A stretch of DNA of 64,000 bases from Bacteriovorax sp. (GTDB taxonomy: Bacteria > Bdellovibrionota > Bacteriovoracia > Bacteriovoracales > Bacteriovoracaceae): NCBI GenBank assembly GCA_014378525.1, contig JACMNL010000020.1:1-64000 (forward strand). Direction: 5' to 3'. The notes below the pieces were generated by a model that made no database searches, was not told the DNA's origin, and saw only the letters and a list, made by a program, of their open reading frames with translations. The stretch's first letter is position 1. Every line of letters starts with the position of its first letter. The translations under genes and the position numbers were made by a program. Shown one piece after another: positions 1 to 10,059 of the stretch.

Positions 1-2
1 CG

Positions 3-1169
3 AAGTTCTTCGAGAGAAGACAAACTTTAGTGAACGCTGAGAGATACACAACTCCGGATTTAATCCAGCTGGAAAAAGAAACAATCACAGCTCAGACAAA
101 ACTGGAAAAACTTGAAAGAGAAATCTTCAAAGGTTTAATCAACGCTGTTTCAGACATGAACCACTCTGTATTAATCATGTCAGAGCATATTGCTTTCATA
201 GACAGTTTCCAGAGTCTGGCAACGATTGCACTTGCTGAAGGATTTACACGTCCGACTCTTCATCCGAACAAACAAATCTTAAATATTAAACAGGGTTTTC
301 ACCCGTTGATTAAATCACTGATCAAAGACCAGTTCGTTTGCCACGACTTAAACTTAGATAACAAAGCTTACTTCGGTCTGATTACAGGACCCAACATGGC
401 CGGTAAGACGACAGTCATGAGAGAAGTAGCGATCATCCAGCTTCTTGCACAGATCGGATCTTTTGTTCCTGCAAAAGATGCTCAGTTAAGCATGTGCGAT
501 TTTCTTTTCTCAAGACTGGGAGCAAGCGATGACATCTTAAAAGGCCAGTCAACATTTATGGTAGAGATGGCAGAAACTGCAGAAATTCTTCGTCACGCGA
601 GCGAAAAATCTCTCATCATTCTGGATGAAGTCGGCCGCGGGACTTCTACTTACGATGGCCTTTCCATCGCATGGGGACTCGTTGAACATTTCATTGAAAA
701 AACAAAAGCACTTACACTTTTTGCAACTCACTATCACGAGTTGATCGAAGTTGTTGAAGGATACAAAACTGCAAAAAATTTAACGGTGGAAACTGTAAAT
801 CACAACGGAAACGTTCAGTTCCTTTACCGCTTGATTGAACAGCCTGCTTCTCAGAGTTTTGGTATCTATGTAGCAAAACTTGCAGGCCTTCCTGCCTCAG
901 TTTTAAAGCGCTCGGAAGAGATTTTAAACCAGCTTGAAAGACATCATCACAACCCTGTTACTGCGAGTATTGCCCAGTCCCCAGCGGCAACAAAGCAAAA
1001 CAAGAATACTCAACTATGCTTTCTGGATGACATCATTTCTGAAGTGGAAATTCCCCAACATCTTAAGCAATTAGAGGAAGATCTGATGAAGATTGACGTC
1101 ATGAAGATGACTCCTATCGATGCTCTTATAAAGTTAAATGAACTAAAAAATAATCTCGATTTGCACTAA
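3..1169 (+). CDS. mutS: DNA mismatch repair protein MutS, C-terminal part (5' truncated by the window)
   Basis: The reading frame is open from base 3, and its first residues (KFFERRQTLVNAERYTTPDL) match the clamp region of MutS, so the gene starts upstream of the window. What follows is the end of the lever/clamp region and the ABC-type ATPase. That ATPase has a Walker A of the form GPNMAGKTT near base 392 and a Walker B with signature (LIILDEVGRGTST) near base 613. MutS recognises mismatches and small loops and recruits MutL. The gene ends 52 bases before the RDD gene, with a long inverted repeat in between. The identification is secure; only the N-terminal mismatch-binding domains are missing from view. 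Confidence 0.97.
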   Translation, partial: KFFERRQTLVNAERYTTPDLIQLEKETITAQTKLEKLEREIFKGLINAVSDMNHSVLIMSEHIAFIDSFQSLATIALAEGFTRPTLHPNKQILNIKQGFHPLIKSLIKDQFVCHDLNLDNKAYFGLITGPNMAGKTTVMREVAIIQLLAQIGSFVPAKDAQLSMCDFLFSRLGASDDILKGQSTFMVEMAETAEILRHASEKSLIILDEVGRGTSTYDGLSIAWGLVEHFIEKTKALTLFATHYHELIEVVEGYKTAKNLTVETVNHNGNVQFLYRLIEQPASQSFGIYVAKLAGLPASVLKRSEEILNQLERHHHNPVTASIAQSPAATKQNKNTQLCFLDDIISEVEIPQHLKQLEEDLMKIDVMKMTPIDALIKLNELKNNLDLH

Positions 1170-1173
1170 TCTA

Positions 1174-1219
1174 TTTCTCCTCCGGTGACGATAAGAACTT
1201 AAGTTCACCAGAGGAGAAA
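1174..1219 (+). promoter_or_regulatory. Long inverted repeat that covers the Shine-Dalgarno of the RDD gene
   Basis: The arms 1174-1188 and 1205-1219 pair over 15 bases with one mismatch and enclose a 16-base loop. The right arm contains the GAGGAG ribosome binding site (1211-1216) of the gene starting at 1222. The hairpin starts five bases after the mutS stop and has no T-run on its 3' side, so it does not look like an ordinary terminator. It could hold the RDD ribosome site closed unless something opens the stem. The pairing is directly visible; a regulatory role is inferred. Confidence 0.6.
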
Positions 1220-1221
1220 GC

Positions 1222-1770
1222 ATGAAATCAGAAATCTCAATTTTACAAAAAAGAGTCTATGCTTTTACTGCCGACCTGGCGATCATCACAACCTGCAATT
1301 ACTTTTTAATGGCCGCAGGAAAAAGTTTCATCAGCACAATGTTCTTTCACTTCCCCGTAAAGTTCCAGCTTATTTTGATTGATAAAATAGAAGTAATGTC
1401 TTCAATTTCCTTAATGTCACTGTCGTTTGCTTATTTTTCATTATTCTATTTTTTAACCAACGGTCACACGATGGGAAAAAGTTTTTTCGGTCTTCGCGTA
1501 AAAAACGAAGACGGATCTGAAATGACTTTAAACCAGTCTATGTACAGAGCTCTTGCCTATTTCACTTGCGCCATGACAGGTTCATTCCTGTTTGCTCTTT
1601 CATTCATCCGAAAAGATGAAAAGAGCCTTGCAGATGTTTTCTCTGGAACATTTGTAGTGAGCGACAAGCTTGCAGAAAGTGTTGGAACAGAGTTTCAACT
1701 TACGCTTGTTAAGGAATTAGCTGCTTCAGAAGAAGAGACTGAATACTTTGAAGAAAATAAAGCTGCCTAA
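1222..1770 (+). CDS. RDD family membrane protein
   Basis: This 182-residue protein has the RDD-family layout. An R..A...D motif lies at the start of the first membrane segment (KRVYAFTADLAII). Hydrophobic segments follow at about 14-35, 65-85 and 108-128, and the family hallmark GHTMGKSFFGLRV sits at about 87-99. RDD proteins are small inner-membrane proteins, some linked to ion or solute transport, but most have no known function. An acidic tail of about 40 residues follows the last membrane segment. The ATG at 1222 follows an AGGAG site at good spacing. The 3' end overlaps the convergent gene by the stop codons only. Confidence 0.85.
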   Translation: MKSEISILQKRVYAFTADLAIITTCNYFLMAAGKSFISTMFFHFPVKFQLILIDKIEVMSSISLMSLSFAYFSLFYFLTNGHTMGKSFFGLRVKNEDGSEMTLNQSMYRALAYFTCAMTGSFLFALSFIRKDEKSLADVFSGTFVVSDKLAESVGTEFQLTLVKELAASEEETEYFEENKAA

Positions 1771-2207
1771 TAAGAAAGATAGCCAATATAATCTATGTTT
1801 TTAGTCTGATCGACATTCCACATGTAGATTTTTTTATTATCAGTGTCTTTGTAGATACCTAAAAGTCTAAAAGATTTTTGGGAGACATAGGGCATGGTGT
1901 TTTCATGGATCTGCTTTAGATATTCAGCAGGAATATCCTTATTTGAAAAATAAATTTCCGTTTTATTTGATAATAACGAGAGACCCAAAATTCCTGGTTC
2001 ATGAGCATAATCTTTTTTTAATTTAAAATACTTTTCTTCTGCTATAGCAAGGTTAGATAATGCCGTTTTCGTTTCTGTAAACTGCACTTCAGGTGTTTTC
2101 GTAGAAAAATATCTATAAAACAACCAGAAGAACAGCCCCACTATGATCATAGCTGAAAATGCTTTTTGTAGATTGTTAATTTTTATCGCACTTTCTTTTA
2201 GAATCAT
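1767..2207 (-). CDS. Membrane-anchored protein of unknown function
   Basis: The 146-residue product has one membrane helix at about residues 17-33 (AMIIVGLFFWLFYRYF), preceded by a short charged tail, and a soluble domain of about 110 residues that should face the periplasm. The layout is pilin-like in outline: an N-terminal helix, a helical AIAEEKYFKLK stretch and a small globular end. There is no prepilin peptidase site, so I do not call it a pilin. It starts three bases after the stop of the preceding membrane-anchored gene, and the two probably form an operon. Function unknown. Confidence 0.65.
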   Translation of the reverse strand: MILKESAIKINNLQKAFSAMIIVGLFFWLFYRYFSTKTPEVQFTETKTALSNLAIAEEKYFKLKKDYAHEPGILGLSLLSNKTEIYFSNKDIPAEYLKQIHENTMPYVSQKSFRLLGIYKDTDNKKIYMWNVDQTKNIDYIGYLSY

Positions 2208-2210
2208 TCT

Positions 2211-2774
2211 TCAATCATTCTTAAAGATAAACGTTTTCAAATTTTGATCATTTTCAAATTTCTTCATATCTATTTTATCCACATCTGCACCATACCAGTA
2301 TTGAATATTATATACATTAGCAGTTAATTTTTTTGTAACTTTCTTCAACCTGAAAACATCAGATCCATACGGGTATGACCCCTGCTTATTCTCCGGAAAA
2401 ACGATTGTCTTGTTAATCGCACTTACGCAGTCAATAATTCCAATTTCCGGTTTTCCATAAACCGGGCCTGTCGTATAAAATAGTTTATTGCCAATAACTT
2501 TATAACTATCAATATCGATCAGCTTTAACTTATCAATGACCAGAGCTTTTGGTTCATTATTATTTCCAGGTTCAATTCTAAAATTGCATTCCCTCGTGGC
2601 AATATCATTTGTCGTTATCAGCTTTTGATCTACAAGACCATCTTTTGTGGAAGGAACAACAGTTGCTCTTCTGCTATTGTCATTGCCTATATAATATCCG
2701 ATAGTGAAGGCCGCTAGAAGGGCCACTACACTAAAAATTATTATTCGAGTCATTGAAAAATTTTCTTTATTCAT
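2211..2774 (-). CDS. Membrane-anchored protein of unknown function
   Basis: I chose the ATG at 2774 (MNKENFSMTR), giving 187 residues. The longer frame to 2816 begins inside the dps terminator. One membrane helix lies at about residues 9-27 and ends in GYYIGND. The rest is a charged, probably periplasmic domain with two cysteines that could form a disulfide. I recognise no family. It lies just downstream of dps and just upstream of another single-pass protein, so it may be expressed by read-through or from its own weak promoter. No convincing ribosome site is visible. Confidence 0.65.
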   Translation of the reverse strand: MNKENFSMTRIIIFSVVALLAAFTIGYYIGNDNSRRATVVPSTKDGLVDQKLITTNDIATRECNFRIEPGNNNEPKALVIDKLKLIDIDSYKVIGNKLFYTTGPVYGKPEIGIIDCVSAINKTIVFPENKQGSYPYGSDVFRLKKVTKKLTANVYNIQYWYGADVDKIDMKKFENDQNLKTFIFKND

Positions 2775-2782
2775 AAAGTCCC

Positions 2783-2815
2783 AAAATAAAAAATGCCCCA
2801 GAATATTCTGAGGCA
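2783..2815 (-). terminator. Rho-independent terminator of dps
   Basis: Read on the minus strand, an 11-base-pair stem (TGCCTCAGAAT / ATTCTGGGGCA, one G-U pair) is followed directly by TTTTTTATTTT. It lies 30 bases after the dps stop. Confidence 0.85.
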
Positions 2816-2844
2816 CTCTTTAAAATAATATTTTCTTTAAAAAA

Positions 2845-3321
2845 TTAAGCTTCCAGCATCGATCTTAACATCCACGCTGTTTTCTCATGAGACTGCATTC
2901 TTTGAGTTAATAAATCGGCAGTCGGCTGGTCATTACATTCATCTGCAATCGCAAATGTCGCGCGTGCAGTTCTAACAACTGATTCCTGGCCTGAAACAAG
3001 TTCAGCAATCATCTGTTGAGCTGACAGATCACCGTGAGTTTCTTTAATTGAAGAAAGTTTTAAAAATTCAGCATATGTAGCTGGAGCTTTAACACCAAGA
3101 GCTCTGATTCTTTCTGCCACCTGGTCTACTGCAAGGGCAAGTTCGTTGTATTGTCCTTCGAACATCAGGTGAAGAGTTTGAAACATCGGTCCTGTTACGT
3201 TCCAGTGATAGTTATGAGTTTTTAAATATAGTGTGTAAGTGTCTGCCAGAACTTTGGAAAGGCCAGCAGCAATTTCTTCGCGGTGTTTTTCATCAATTCC
3301 AATGTCGATTTTTGATTTCAT
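2845..3321 (-). CDS. dps: Dps-like ferritin (DNA protection during starvation)
   Basis: This 158-residue protein is a Dps family member. Dps forms a dodecamer that oxidises and stores iron using hydrogen peroxide and so protects DNA from Fenton damage. The inter-subunit ferroxidase residues are present: the H..HW stretch in [10 protein letters not shown] (about 35-44), with the aspartate and glutamate of the following helix ([20 protein letters not shown]). The N-terminal tail is short and only weakly basic, so strong non-specific DNA binding is doubtful. An AAGGGAG ribosome site precedes the ATG, and a strong terminator follows. AT-rich dyads lie upstream. Confidence 0.93.
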   Translation of the reverse strand: MKSKIDIGIDEKHREEIAAGLSKVLADTYTLYLKTHNYHWNVTGPMFQTLHLMFEGQYNELALAVDQVAERIRALGVKAPATYAEFLKLSSIKETHGDLSAQQMIAELVSGQESVVRTARATFAIADECNDQPTADLLTQRMQSHEKTAWMLRSMLEA

Positions 3322-3673
3322 AATTTCTCCCTTATCGTTTATATAACTAGAACTATAATTATTTATGATAACTAATGCTACTACAGTATCGCGCTTATAT
3401 TGATTTTGATAAAATCGATTAATACAATTTATCGATCGAGGTTATTGATAGACCTATACATGCTGTTTTTATGACTAACTGGTCTATGAAAAGCGACGTT
3501 ATCCCAATGATAATTGCTTTTCAGAGGCCCGCATTAAGTTACCGTTATGCCGTCTTGCCTCAAGAAACTCCAGTGATTCTTGAGACAAAAAAATTCAAAA
3601 TTAAGGTTCCTTTGAGCGACAAAATTCGCGAAAAAATCATATACTTTTCGCTCTTAAACATTAATGGAAACTA
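3322..3673. promoter_or_regulatory. Divergent intergenic region between dps and the hybrid kinase
   Basis: This 352-base region has no confident gene. It holds two AT-rich dyads. One is GATTTT-GAT-AAAATC at 3402-3416. The other is ATCGATTAA / TTTATCGAT at 3414-3436, with eight of nine positions matching and a five-base spacer. They lie 80-115 bases upstream of dps, where a stress regulator could act. A hairpin with 8-base arms (CTCAAGAA / TTCTTGAG, 3559-3566 and 3577-3584) lies nearer the kinase gene and has no T-run. The role of each is inferred. Confidence 0.4.
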
Positions 3674-3674
3674 A
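3471..3674 (+). CDS. Doubtful 67-residue ORF before the hybrid kinase
   Basis: An ATG-started frame of 67 codons ends in TAATGG, overlapping the kinase start by one base, as coupled genes often do. I recognise no family and see no clear ribosome site. The composition is not unlike coding sequence, but the frame also contains the 3559-3584 hairpin. It may be a translated leader, a real small gene or chance. I list it only because its stop/start overlap with the kinase is exact. Confidence 0.2.
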   Translation: MTNWSMKSDVIPMIIAFQRPALSYRYAVLPQETPVILETKKFKIKVPLSDKIREKIIYFSLLNINGN

Positions 3675-6600
3675 TGGAATTTAGCGAACTAACAACTATT
3701 CAAAAGAATCGCAATAATCTTTTGCATTATCTGGATAAATCTCCGGTAGGTCTTTGTATTTTTTCCGGGCCCGATAATGTTTATACGATGGTCAATGAGC
3801 AGTACAAAGCTTTCCTCGGAGATCGCAATTTTATCGGACGACCTGCTCGCGAAGTTGTACCTGAACTTGCCGATCAAGTCTTCGGAGAAATTTTAAAAAA
3901 TATTTATGCGACAGGTGAAGTCTTTAGTGAAAGAGAAATGCCTGTCACATATATTCATGCTGACGGTCTGGAGAGAACTTCATATCTCGATCTGACTTTT
4001 CAACCTATTTTTACTGATGGAAAAGTTACAAGCGTTATTCAGATTTCCCTCGATGTCACTGATCATGTAATGACAAAAAAAGTAGTAGATGAAAATTTTT
4101 CCTGCATGAAATCTCTTGCAGATAATATGCCTCAGATTGTATGGAAAGCCGATAGTAACGGTCTCACTTATTATCTGAATAAAGTCTGGAATGAATATAC
4201 CGGTTCTTCTGAAGTTGAAAAATGGTGTGAGAATATCCACCCGGATGATTACGCACGCACAAAAGAAGTATGGGCCGAAAGTATTCAAAGTGGTAAAAAA
4301 CTTGAAACTGAATTTCGCTTGAAGAGAAAAGACGGAGTTTATGAGTGGCACCTCACCCGAGCTAATCCTGAGATCTCTGCCGAGGGAAAAATTACTCACT
4401 GGTACGGAACATCAACCAACATTGAAGAACAAAAAGTTCTGGCCAATGAACTTTCAACGGCCCATTTAACGGTTGAATCTGAAAGACAAAAATTCGAAAC
4501 TCTATTTCATAATACACCAGCAGCAATGGCGATTTTAAAAGGACCGAATTTAATTTTCGAGCGCGTCAACGATGAATATCTTAAGCTCGTCAATCATCGC
4601 GACATCATCGGTAAACCAATGGCCGAAGCCTTGCCGGAAATTTTAGTGCAGCCAGGATATTTTCAGAGGATGAAAGATGTTTTCATTACCGGAGAAACCT
4701 ATACTGCAAAAGAAACCAAGACTGTTCTTACTCATTCCCAGACCGATTCCAATGCGCTCTTCATCGATGTTACTTATAAACGAATGAATTTTCACAACGG
4801 TGGTCCTTATGGAATTTTCATTTACGCCAGTGAAGTGACAGAAAAAGTTCAAGCAATAAAGAAGATCCAGGAAAGTGAAAAAGAATTCAGGGCCCTTGCA
4901 GATGCTATGCCTCAAATTATTTTTACTGCTGATGCCGGCGGAGACGTTACTTATTTTAATGAAAGATGGGAAGAGTATACAGGTTATTCACCTTCAGAAA
5001 GTTTAGGATGGAAATGGAGTCACGTTCATCACCCGGAAGATATTGATCGCGTAATGCAGACCTGGAAAAACTCGCTGATGACCGGCAAACCTTATCAGTG
5101 CGAATATCGTATCAAAGGAAAAGACGGACAGTATCGCTGGTTCCTGGCACGGGCCCTACCAACCAGAGACTCCATTGGCAATATTACAAAATGGATTGGA
5201 ACGAATACTGATATCAATGATCAAAAAGTTATTTCTCAAAAACTGGAATTTATTCTCGATGAAGTTAAATCGAGTAAACTCCTTGCTGAAAGTGCCAACG
5301 ATGCAAAATCGGCCTTCCTTGCAAACATGTCCCATGAAATCAGAACTCCACTAGGATCCATCATGGGATTTATCGGGCTCATGAGAAATCCGGATCTTTC
5401 TCATTTTGATTTAAATAAATATATTTCGATTGCAGAAAGAAACTCCGAGCAGCTACTTCGGATCATCGATGACATTCTCGATCTCTCAAAAGTTGAGGCC
5501 GGAAAGCTTGTCATCGAAAAAATTGATTTTAACTTAACTGACATCCTTGCCGACATTGCTTCTCTTATGGAATTTCGTGCACAGGAAAATGGAATCAAAT
5601 TTGAGATCCGTGCGATGACTGAGCTTCCGGAAATTGTTAATTCAGATCCAACGAGAATCAAGCAGATCCTCATGAATGCAGTCGGGAACGCTATCAAGTT
5701 CACTCAACGTGGAACTGTTGAACTTCAGGTAAGTTATATTAATCAACGATTGAAATTCGCCATTATCGATTCAGGTGTTGGTATTTCTGAAAAACAGGCA
5801 GCGCAACTCTTTCAGCCTTTTACTCAGGCAGATGTTTCAACAACGAGAAAATACGGTGGAACAGGTCTAGGTCTTACACTGACAAAACTTCTTTGTGAAA
5901 CAATGAACGGAGAATTTTACCTGCAAAAAAGTCAATTAGGTATAGGTAGTACATTTATTGCAACTGTTAAAGTTGACCTGATCTCCGATACGAAATTTTT
6001 CACTGAAGCCCGCTCTCACTTTTATAAACCTGCAGTAAAAATTGCAGATAAAAATGCTCTTCATGATTTAAATATCCTGGTCATCGATGACCTGGAAGAC
6101 AATCTTACTTTAATCCGCGTATTACTTTCTGATGTCGGTGCTGAAGTCACAACTATCAGCGATCCTTATATAGGTATCAGCGCTGCACTGGAAGGTGAAT
6201 TTGATATTATACTTATGGATATACAGATGCCATTGATGAATGGATATGAAGTTACAAAACGAATCAGACAGGCCGGAAAGTCACTGCCAATCATTGCCCT
6301 AACTGCTCACGCTATGAAAGAAGAAAAAATGCGGGCGTTGAATTTTGGTTTCTCCGGATTTTTAGCGAAACCAATCAATGCCAATGAACTGATCCAGACA
6401 ATCCAGAAATTAACTGAAGACCAGATTGAAATGCAATCGATCAATCGCAAGGTTGCTATCGTAGAAGATGATCCTGATCTACGTGATCTTCTGGAGGCCA
6501 TGCTTCAAAACCAACGCCTGGATGTCATCTTCTGCGAGACAGGTGAAGAACTAATTGAGCACTTAAAAACAAACCATACACCTGAACTTATCCTGGTTGA

Positions 6601-6802
6601 TTTATTTTTACCGAAAATGTCAGGGTCAGAATTGATTCCGCTTTTAAACGCAAGAGCTGACCGCGAAAAATTCAAAGTCGTGATTGCTTCAGGTAGTGAT
6701 GATATCTCTGGGAAAGTGAAGAACTTGAGAGCCGACGGCTATTTGAAGAAGCCGTACAACTCTCGAAGTATTGTTGATTCAATTAAGGCATTTTTACTTT
6801 AA
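3674..6802 (+). CDS. Soluble hybrid sensor histidine kinase with four PAS and two receiver domains
   Basis: The 1042-residue protein has no membrane segment, so it should sense a cytoplasmic signal. In order it has PAS domains at about 15-130, 145-255, 275-395 and 402-515, with the second and fourth closely alike ([11 protein letters not shown] / [11 protein letters not shown]). A HisKA domain follows with phospho-acceptor His554 in MSHEIRTP, then a HATPase with N-box [16 protein letters not shown] and GGTGLGL. Two receivers end the protein, with phospho-acceptors Asp849 (LMDIQMP) and Asp976 (LVDLFLP). Both receivers keep the acidic pair and the C-terminal lysine. No output domain or partner regulator lies nearby. 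The ribosome site is weak. Confidence 0.93.
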   Translation: MEFSELTTIQKNRNNLLHYLDKSPVGLCIFSGPDNVYTMVNEQYKAFLGDRNFIGRPAREVVPELADQVFGEILKNIYATGEVFSEREMPVTYIHADGLERTSYLDLTFQPIFTDGKVTSVIQISLDVTDHVMTKKVVDENFSCMKSLADNMPQIVWKADSNGLTYYLNKVWNEYTGSSEVEKWCENIHPDDYARTKEVWAESIQSGKKLETEFRLKRKDGVYEWHLTRANPEISAEGKITHWYGTSTNIEEQKVLANELSTAHLTVESERQKFETLFHNTPAAMAILKGPNLIFERVNDEYLKLVNHRDIIGKPMAEALPEILVQPGYFQRMKDVFITGETYTAKETKTVLTHSQTDSNALFIDVTYKRMNFHNGGPYGIFIYASEVTEKVQAIKKIQESEKEFRALADAMPQIIFTADAGGDVTYFNERWEEYTGYSPSESLGWKWSHVHHPEDIDRVMQTWKNSLMTGKPYQCEYRIKGKDGQYRWFLARALPTRDSIGNITKWIGTNTDINDQKVISQKLEFILDEVKSSKLLAESANDAKSAFLANMSHEIRTPLGSIMGFIGLMRNPDLSHFDLNKYISIAERNSEQLLRIIDDILDLSKVEAGKLVIEKIDFNLTDILADIASLMEFRAQENGIKFEIRAMTELPEIVNSDPTRIKQILMNAVGNAIKFTQRGTVELQVSYINQRLKFAIIDSGVGISEKQAAQLFQPFTQADVSTTRKYGGTGLGLTLTKLLCETMNGEFYLQKSQLGIGSTFIATVKVDLISDTKFFTEARSHFYKPAVKIADKNALHDLNILVIDDLEDNLTLIRVLLSDVGAEVTTISDPYIGISAALEGEFDIILMDIQMPLMNGYEVTKRIRQAGKSLPIIALTAHAMKEEKMRALNFGFSGFLAKPINANELIQTIQKLTEDQIEMQSINRKVAIVEDDPDLRDLLEAMLQNQRLDVIFCETGEELIEHLKTNHTPELILVDLFLPKMSGSELIPLLNARADREKFKVVIASGSDDISGKVKNLRADGYLKKPYNSRSIVDSIKAFLL

Positions 6803-8613
6803 GCTTTCGTTGTCCAGTTAAAATGAAGTTCTTTTAATTGTACTTCACTAGGGCGTGAAGGGGCCTGTGACATTAAATCACTTGCAGACGCCGTCTTAGG
6901 GAAAGCAATTACATCTCTGATTGAATCTGTGCCCGTAAGAATCATAATCAATCTATCCAACCCAAAAGCTAATCCGGCATGCGGAGGTACACCATATTTT
7001 AGTGCTTCAATGAAAAAACCAAATTGAGCTTTTGTTTCTTCCGGTGTGAAGCCTAAAACTTTAAACATTCTGTCCTGAACAGAGTTATCAAAAATTCTGA
7101 CAGACCCGCCACCGATTTCATATCCGTTACAAACAACGTCGTAGGCTTCAGCAGTTAAACCTCTCAGTGGCCCGTTTGGATTAGTATGATCTGAGTTCAT
7201 GAATACATCCATCTTCGTTCGTGATGGCATTGTGAATGGATGGTGAGCTGCTGTATATCTTCCCGGCTCGCCCTTATCTCCTTCACTCCATTCAAGAAGT
7301 GGGAAGTCGTATAACCAAAGGAAAGCATCTTCTTTTCCAATGATATTTAATTTTTGTCCTAAGTTCCTGCGAAGAGCATCTGCACTTGCATGAGCGACGT
7401 TGTGATTGTTATCAGCGAAGAACAACCATGTCCCGTCACCTTTCTCTTCTGAATTTTCAAAAAGGTTTGTTTCTATTTCCGGTGTAATGAATTTTGAAAT
7501 ACCAGTGCTTCTCTCACCTTTTGAAAGTTTATAGAAGGCCACACCTTTTCCACCGTATGGTTTTACAATTTCAACAAATCCATCTGTATCTTTTCTCGTG
7601 AACTGTCCCATCGATTCAGGAACGAACATCGCTTTAATAATTCCACCGTTGTCACCAACAGAAGCGAAAGTTGCGAACTCTGATCCTTTGAAAACATCTG
7701 TCACGATCATTTGTTTTAAACCAAAACGTAAATCTGGTTTATCACATCCGTAAGTATTCATTGCATCCACATATTTCATCATTGGAAGCTTGAAACTTTC
7801 AGGCTTGTTGAAAACAGCTATAAGAATTTTTTCGACAAGATTTTTCATATACTCTTGAGTAGCAAATGAAACTTCAATATCAACCTGAGAAAATTCAGGC
7901 TGTCTGTCTGCACGTAAATCTTCATCTCTAAAACATCTGCAGATCTGGAAATATTTATCTGTTCCACCAATCATTAAAAGCTGTTTTAGCGTTTGCGGTG
8001 ATTGTGGAAGAGCGTAAACCTGTCCCGGGTGTACACGTGATGGAACAATATAATCGCGCGCTCCTTCCGGAGTCGACTTATAAAGAATCGGTGTTTCAAC
8101 TTCGATGAAATCTTCTGATGATAAAAGCTGACGAATCGTATTCATCGTCTTTGATCTCAGTTTTAAAATGTCCTGAAGTTTTTTTGTTCTTAAATCAAGG
8201 TATCTGTATTTTAGACGTAAATCTTCGGTTGCCTCTACAGAACCAAAAGGTAAAAACGGCATTGAATCGATGTCTGATTTTGAAAGAACTGTTAATTCTT
8301 CAACCTGAACTTCAACGAGCCCTGTATCCATATTGGCGTTCTGTGCTTCTTTCGGACGAGAAGAAACAATTCCTTTCACCATGATGACTGACTCAAGCGA
8401 GCATCTTTTCAGGTCATCAAAGTTTCCTTTAAAGTCTACGAATCCTAATTGTGAGATACCGTATTTATCGCGAAGGTCGATGAAGTGAAGACTTCCTAAA
8501 TTTCTATATTTATTAACCCAACCGCAAAGCACAACACTCTTGCCGATGTCAGAATCTCGCAACTCTCCACAGTGATGTGTTCTTAAGAGTCCTTCGATTT
8601 TTGATGTGGCCAT
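6799..8613 (-). CDS. aspS: Aspartyl-tRNA synthetase
   Basis: This enzyme charges tRNA-Asp with aspartate. I chose the ATG at 8613 (MATSKIEGL) because AGGGAG precedes it at good spacing, giving 604 residues. That length is normal for the bacterial type, with an N-terminal OB-fold anticodon domain, a class II core and an inserted GAD domain. Motif 2 ([20 protein letters not shown]) and motif 3 ([13 protein letters not shown]) are intact. In the OB fold the sequence RNLGSL has leucine where non-discriminating enzymes usually carry histidine. I infer a discriminating, tRNA-Asp-only enzyme. The 3' end overlaps the kinase gene tail to tail by four bases. Confidence 0.96.
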   Translation of the reverse strand: MATSKIEGLLRTHHCGELRDSDIGKSVVLCGWVNKYRNLGSLHFIDLRDKYGISQLGFVDFKGNFDDLKRCSLESVIMVKGIVSSRPKEAQNANMDTGLVEVQVEELTVLSKSDIDSMPFLPFGSVEATEDLRLKYRYLDLRTKKLQDILKLRSKTMNTIRQLLSSEDFIEVETPILYKSTPEGARDYIVPSRVHPGQVYALPQSPQTLKQLLMIGGTDKYFQICRCFRDEDLRADRQPEFSQVDIEVSFATQEYMKNLVEKILIAVFNKPESFKLPMMKYVDAMNTYGCDKPDLRFGLKQMIVTDVFKGSEFATFASVGDNGGIIKAMFVPESMGQFTRKDTDGFVEIVKPYGGKGVAFYKLSKGERSTGISKFITPEIETNLFENSEEKGDGTWLFFADNNHNVAHASADALRRNLGQKLNIIGKEDAFLWLYDFPLLEWSEGDKGEPGRYTAAHHPFTMPSRTKMDVFMNSDHTNPNGPLRGLTAEAYDVVCNGYEIGGGSVRIFDNSVQDRMFKVLGFTPEETKAQFGFFIEALKYGVPPHAGLAFGLDRLIMILTGTDSIRDVIAFPKTASASDLMSQAPSRPSEVQLKELHFNWTTKA

Positions 8614-8670
8614 TGCATTCTCCCTGCGTTTTAGAGACAATTCCAAGAAAACTATTTCCTAGGAATACTA

Positions 8671-9186
8671 ATGATCACTATATATCAAAAGAGCTCAAAG
8701 CTCATTAAAAATCTCCTGCTAATTGCTGTACTGGTACCGGCATTTGCATTGGCAAAAAGTGATTATAATATTCAAAATCCCAAAGGATTAAAAATCGCAT
8801 TGCGTTTAGCAATCACTCAGGATGAACACGCGAAAGGCCTAAGCGGTTTGAAGCAAAAGCAATTTACCAATAAAGAAGGGATGCTTTTTGTAAATGATGG
8901 GATGGGAACCCGCCGTTTTTGGATGCCGGACACTTATTTTAATTTAGATATTATTTTTTTAGACCAGGATCTTGCGGTCGTCGATCTTGAAAAAAATGTT
9001 CCCTCACACCCGGGTATGATTGAACCACCAGTCATCTACCGAACAAAAAGTTACCAGGCCCAGTTTGTACTGGAGACCAATGCCAAATCACCATTCAGCA
9101 AAGACTTGAAGCCCGGTGATAAATTAAAATGGATCAGCAAGACGCCTATTTCGGAAATAGTACTAAAAACTCATCGGCCGCGATAA
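8671..9186 (+). CDS. Exported DUF192 family protein
   Basis: The 171-residue protein has a signal peptide (hydrophobic residues about 12-26, cleavage near FALA-KS) followed by a DUF192 domain. The domain carries the usual ITQDEHAKGLSGL start, the GMLFV and FWMPDTYFNLDIIFLD core, and the LKPGDKLKWIS end. DUF192 proteins are small beta-rich proteins without an assigned reaction. The last 13 codons run past the domain and overlap the convergent FtsB-like gene by 41 bases. The gene is divergent from aspS, with about 57 bases shared for both promoters. Confidence 0.85.
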   Translation: MITIYQKSSKLIKNLLLIAVLVPAFALAKSDYNIQNPKGLKIALRLAITQDEHAKGLSGLKQKQFTNKEGMLFVNDGMGTRRFWMPDTYFNLDIIFLDQDLAVVDLEKNVPSHPGMIEPPVIYRTKSYQAQFVLETNAKSPFSKDLKPGDKLKWISKTPISEIVLKTHRPR

Positions 9187-10042
9187 AACCTAAATTGTCG
9201 CGAACAAGTTTTTTCTGAAATCCAGTATCAGATCTCATGCGCTCAATCTCGCGCACTAACTGCATATTTTCTTTTTTAATGTCTGAAAGCTCTGCAACTC
9301 TATCTCTTACTGAATTTTTTTGTGAATAGAAATCTGTCACTCCGCCCGCTGCGAAGATCAATCTTAGAACCATGATTCCGCAAAAGATCCATGCACCTTT
9401 TACTAACCATCCTTCATATTTTGGATCGAGAGACTTTTGTTTTTTTCTCGTCGACGTTGTCGTGTAGCTGATCTGTGAAGCCACTTTTCTTGCTGGTCTT
9501 TTTGTTGCCGGAACAAATTCTGTGTCTTCGGGTTTTGCAACTGAACGTCTGCTTACAACAGTTGTTCCTATTGGTGGAGGTGGTGGTGTTGGTGTTGAAA
9601 CTCTTTCACGCGCTCTGATACGTGCCGATGGTCTTTGAACTGGTTCTTCTTCATATTGAGGAGCTTCAGTTTGTGTTGCTTGAGCATGTTGAGCGCGGGC
9701 TGCATTGATTGCATCTTGATTAAAAAACGAGGCCTGCTCGTGTGCCTGCGGTTGTGCCGCTTGTGGTTCCTGATATTGCGGCCCTGAAGTTTGTGGTTGT
9801 GCTTGTTGAGCAGTTGCAGCTGGTTGTGGAGTTCTAACCCCCTGCTTCGCTCTATTTCTTTCAATTGCTTTACGAAGTCTTTCATTCGCAATCGTTGATG
9901 GATCGATAGTATTTAAATCAGGGCCTGCGCGAACGCCTGCTGGTTGTTGTGATGGTTGTTGTTGGGGGTGAGCTTGACTCGTTGTTCTCTCTTCCGGTTT
10001 ACGTAAGTGAGAATCTTTCGAACGATCGTATGAGAATTCCAA
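9146..10042 (-). CDS. FtsB/DivIC-like cell-division protein with a long Pro/Gln-rich cytoplasmic tail
   Basis: The C-terminal 87 residues look like the septum-formation initiator family (FtsB/DivIC/FtsL-B). There is a membrane helix at about 214-233 (WIFCGIMVLRLIF), then a periplasmic coiled coil with heptad spacing (VAELSDIKKENMQLVREIERM). The family-like end RDNLGFIAADEFLVLFP closes the protein. Family members act in the FtsQLB divisome complex and are usually near 100 residues. Here about 210 residues rich in Pro, Gln and Ala precede the helix and should be cytoplasmic and disordered. Translation starts at TTG 10042 behind an AGGA site; I see no in-frame ATG nearby. Confidence 0.7.
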   Translation of the reverse strand: MEFSYDRSKDSHLRKPEERTTSQAHPQQQPSQQPAGVRAGPDLNTIDPSTIANERLRKAIERNRAKQGVRTPQPAATAQQAQPQTSGPQYQEPQAAQPQAHEQASFFNQDAINAARAQHAQATQTEAPQYEEEPVQRPSARIRARERVSTPTPPPPPIGTTVVSRRSVAKPEDTEFVPATKRPARKVASQISYTTTSTRKKQKSLDPKYEGWLVKGAWIFCGIMVLRLIFAAGGVTDFYSQKNSVRDRVAELSDIKKENMQLVREIERMRSDTGFQKKLVRDNLGFIAADEFLVLFPK

Positions 10043-10059
10043 AGCAACATCCTGTTGTT

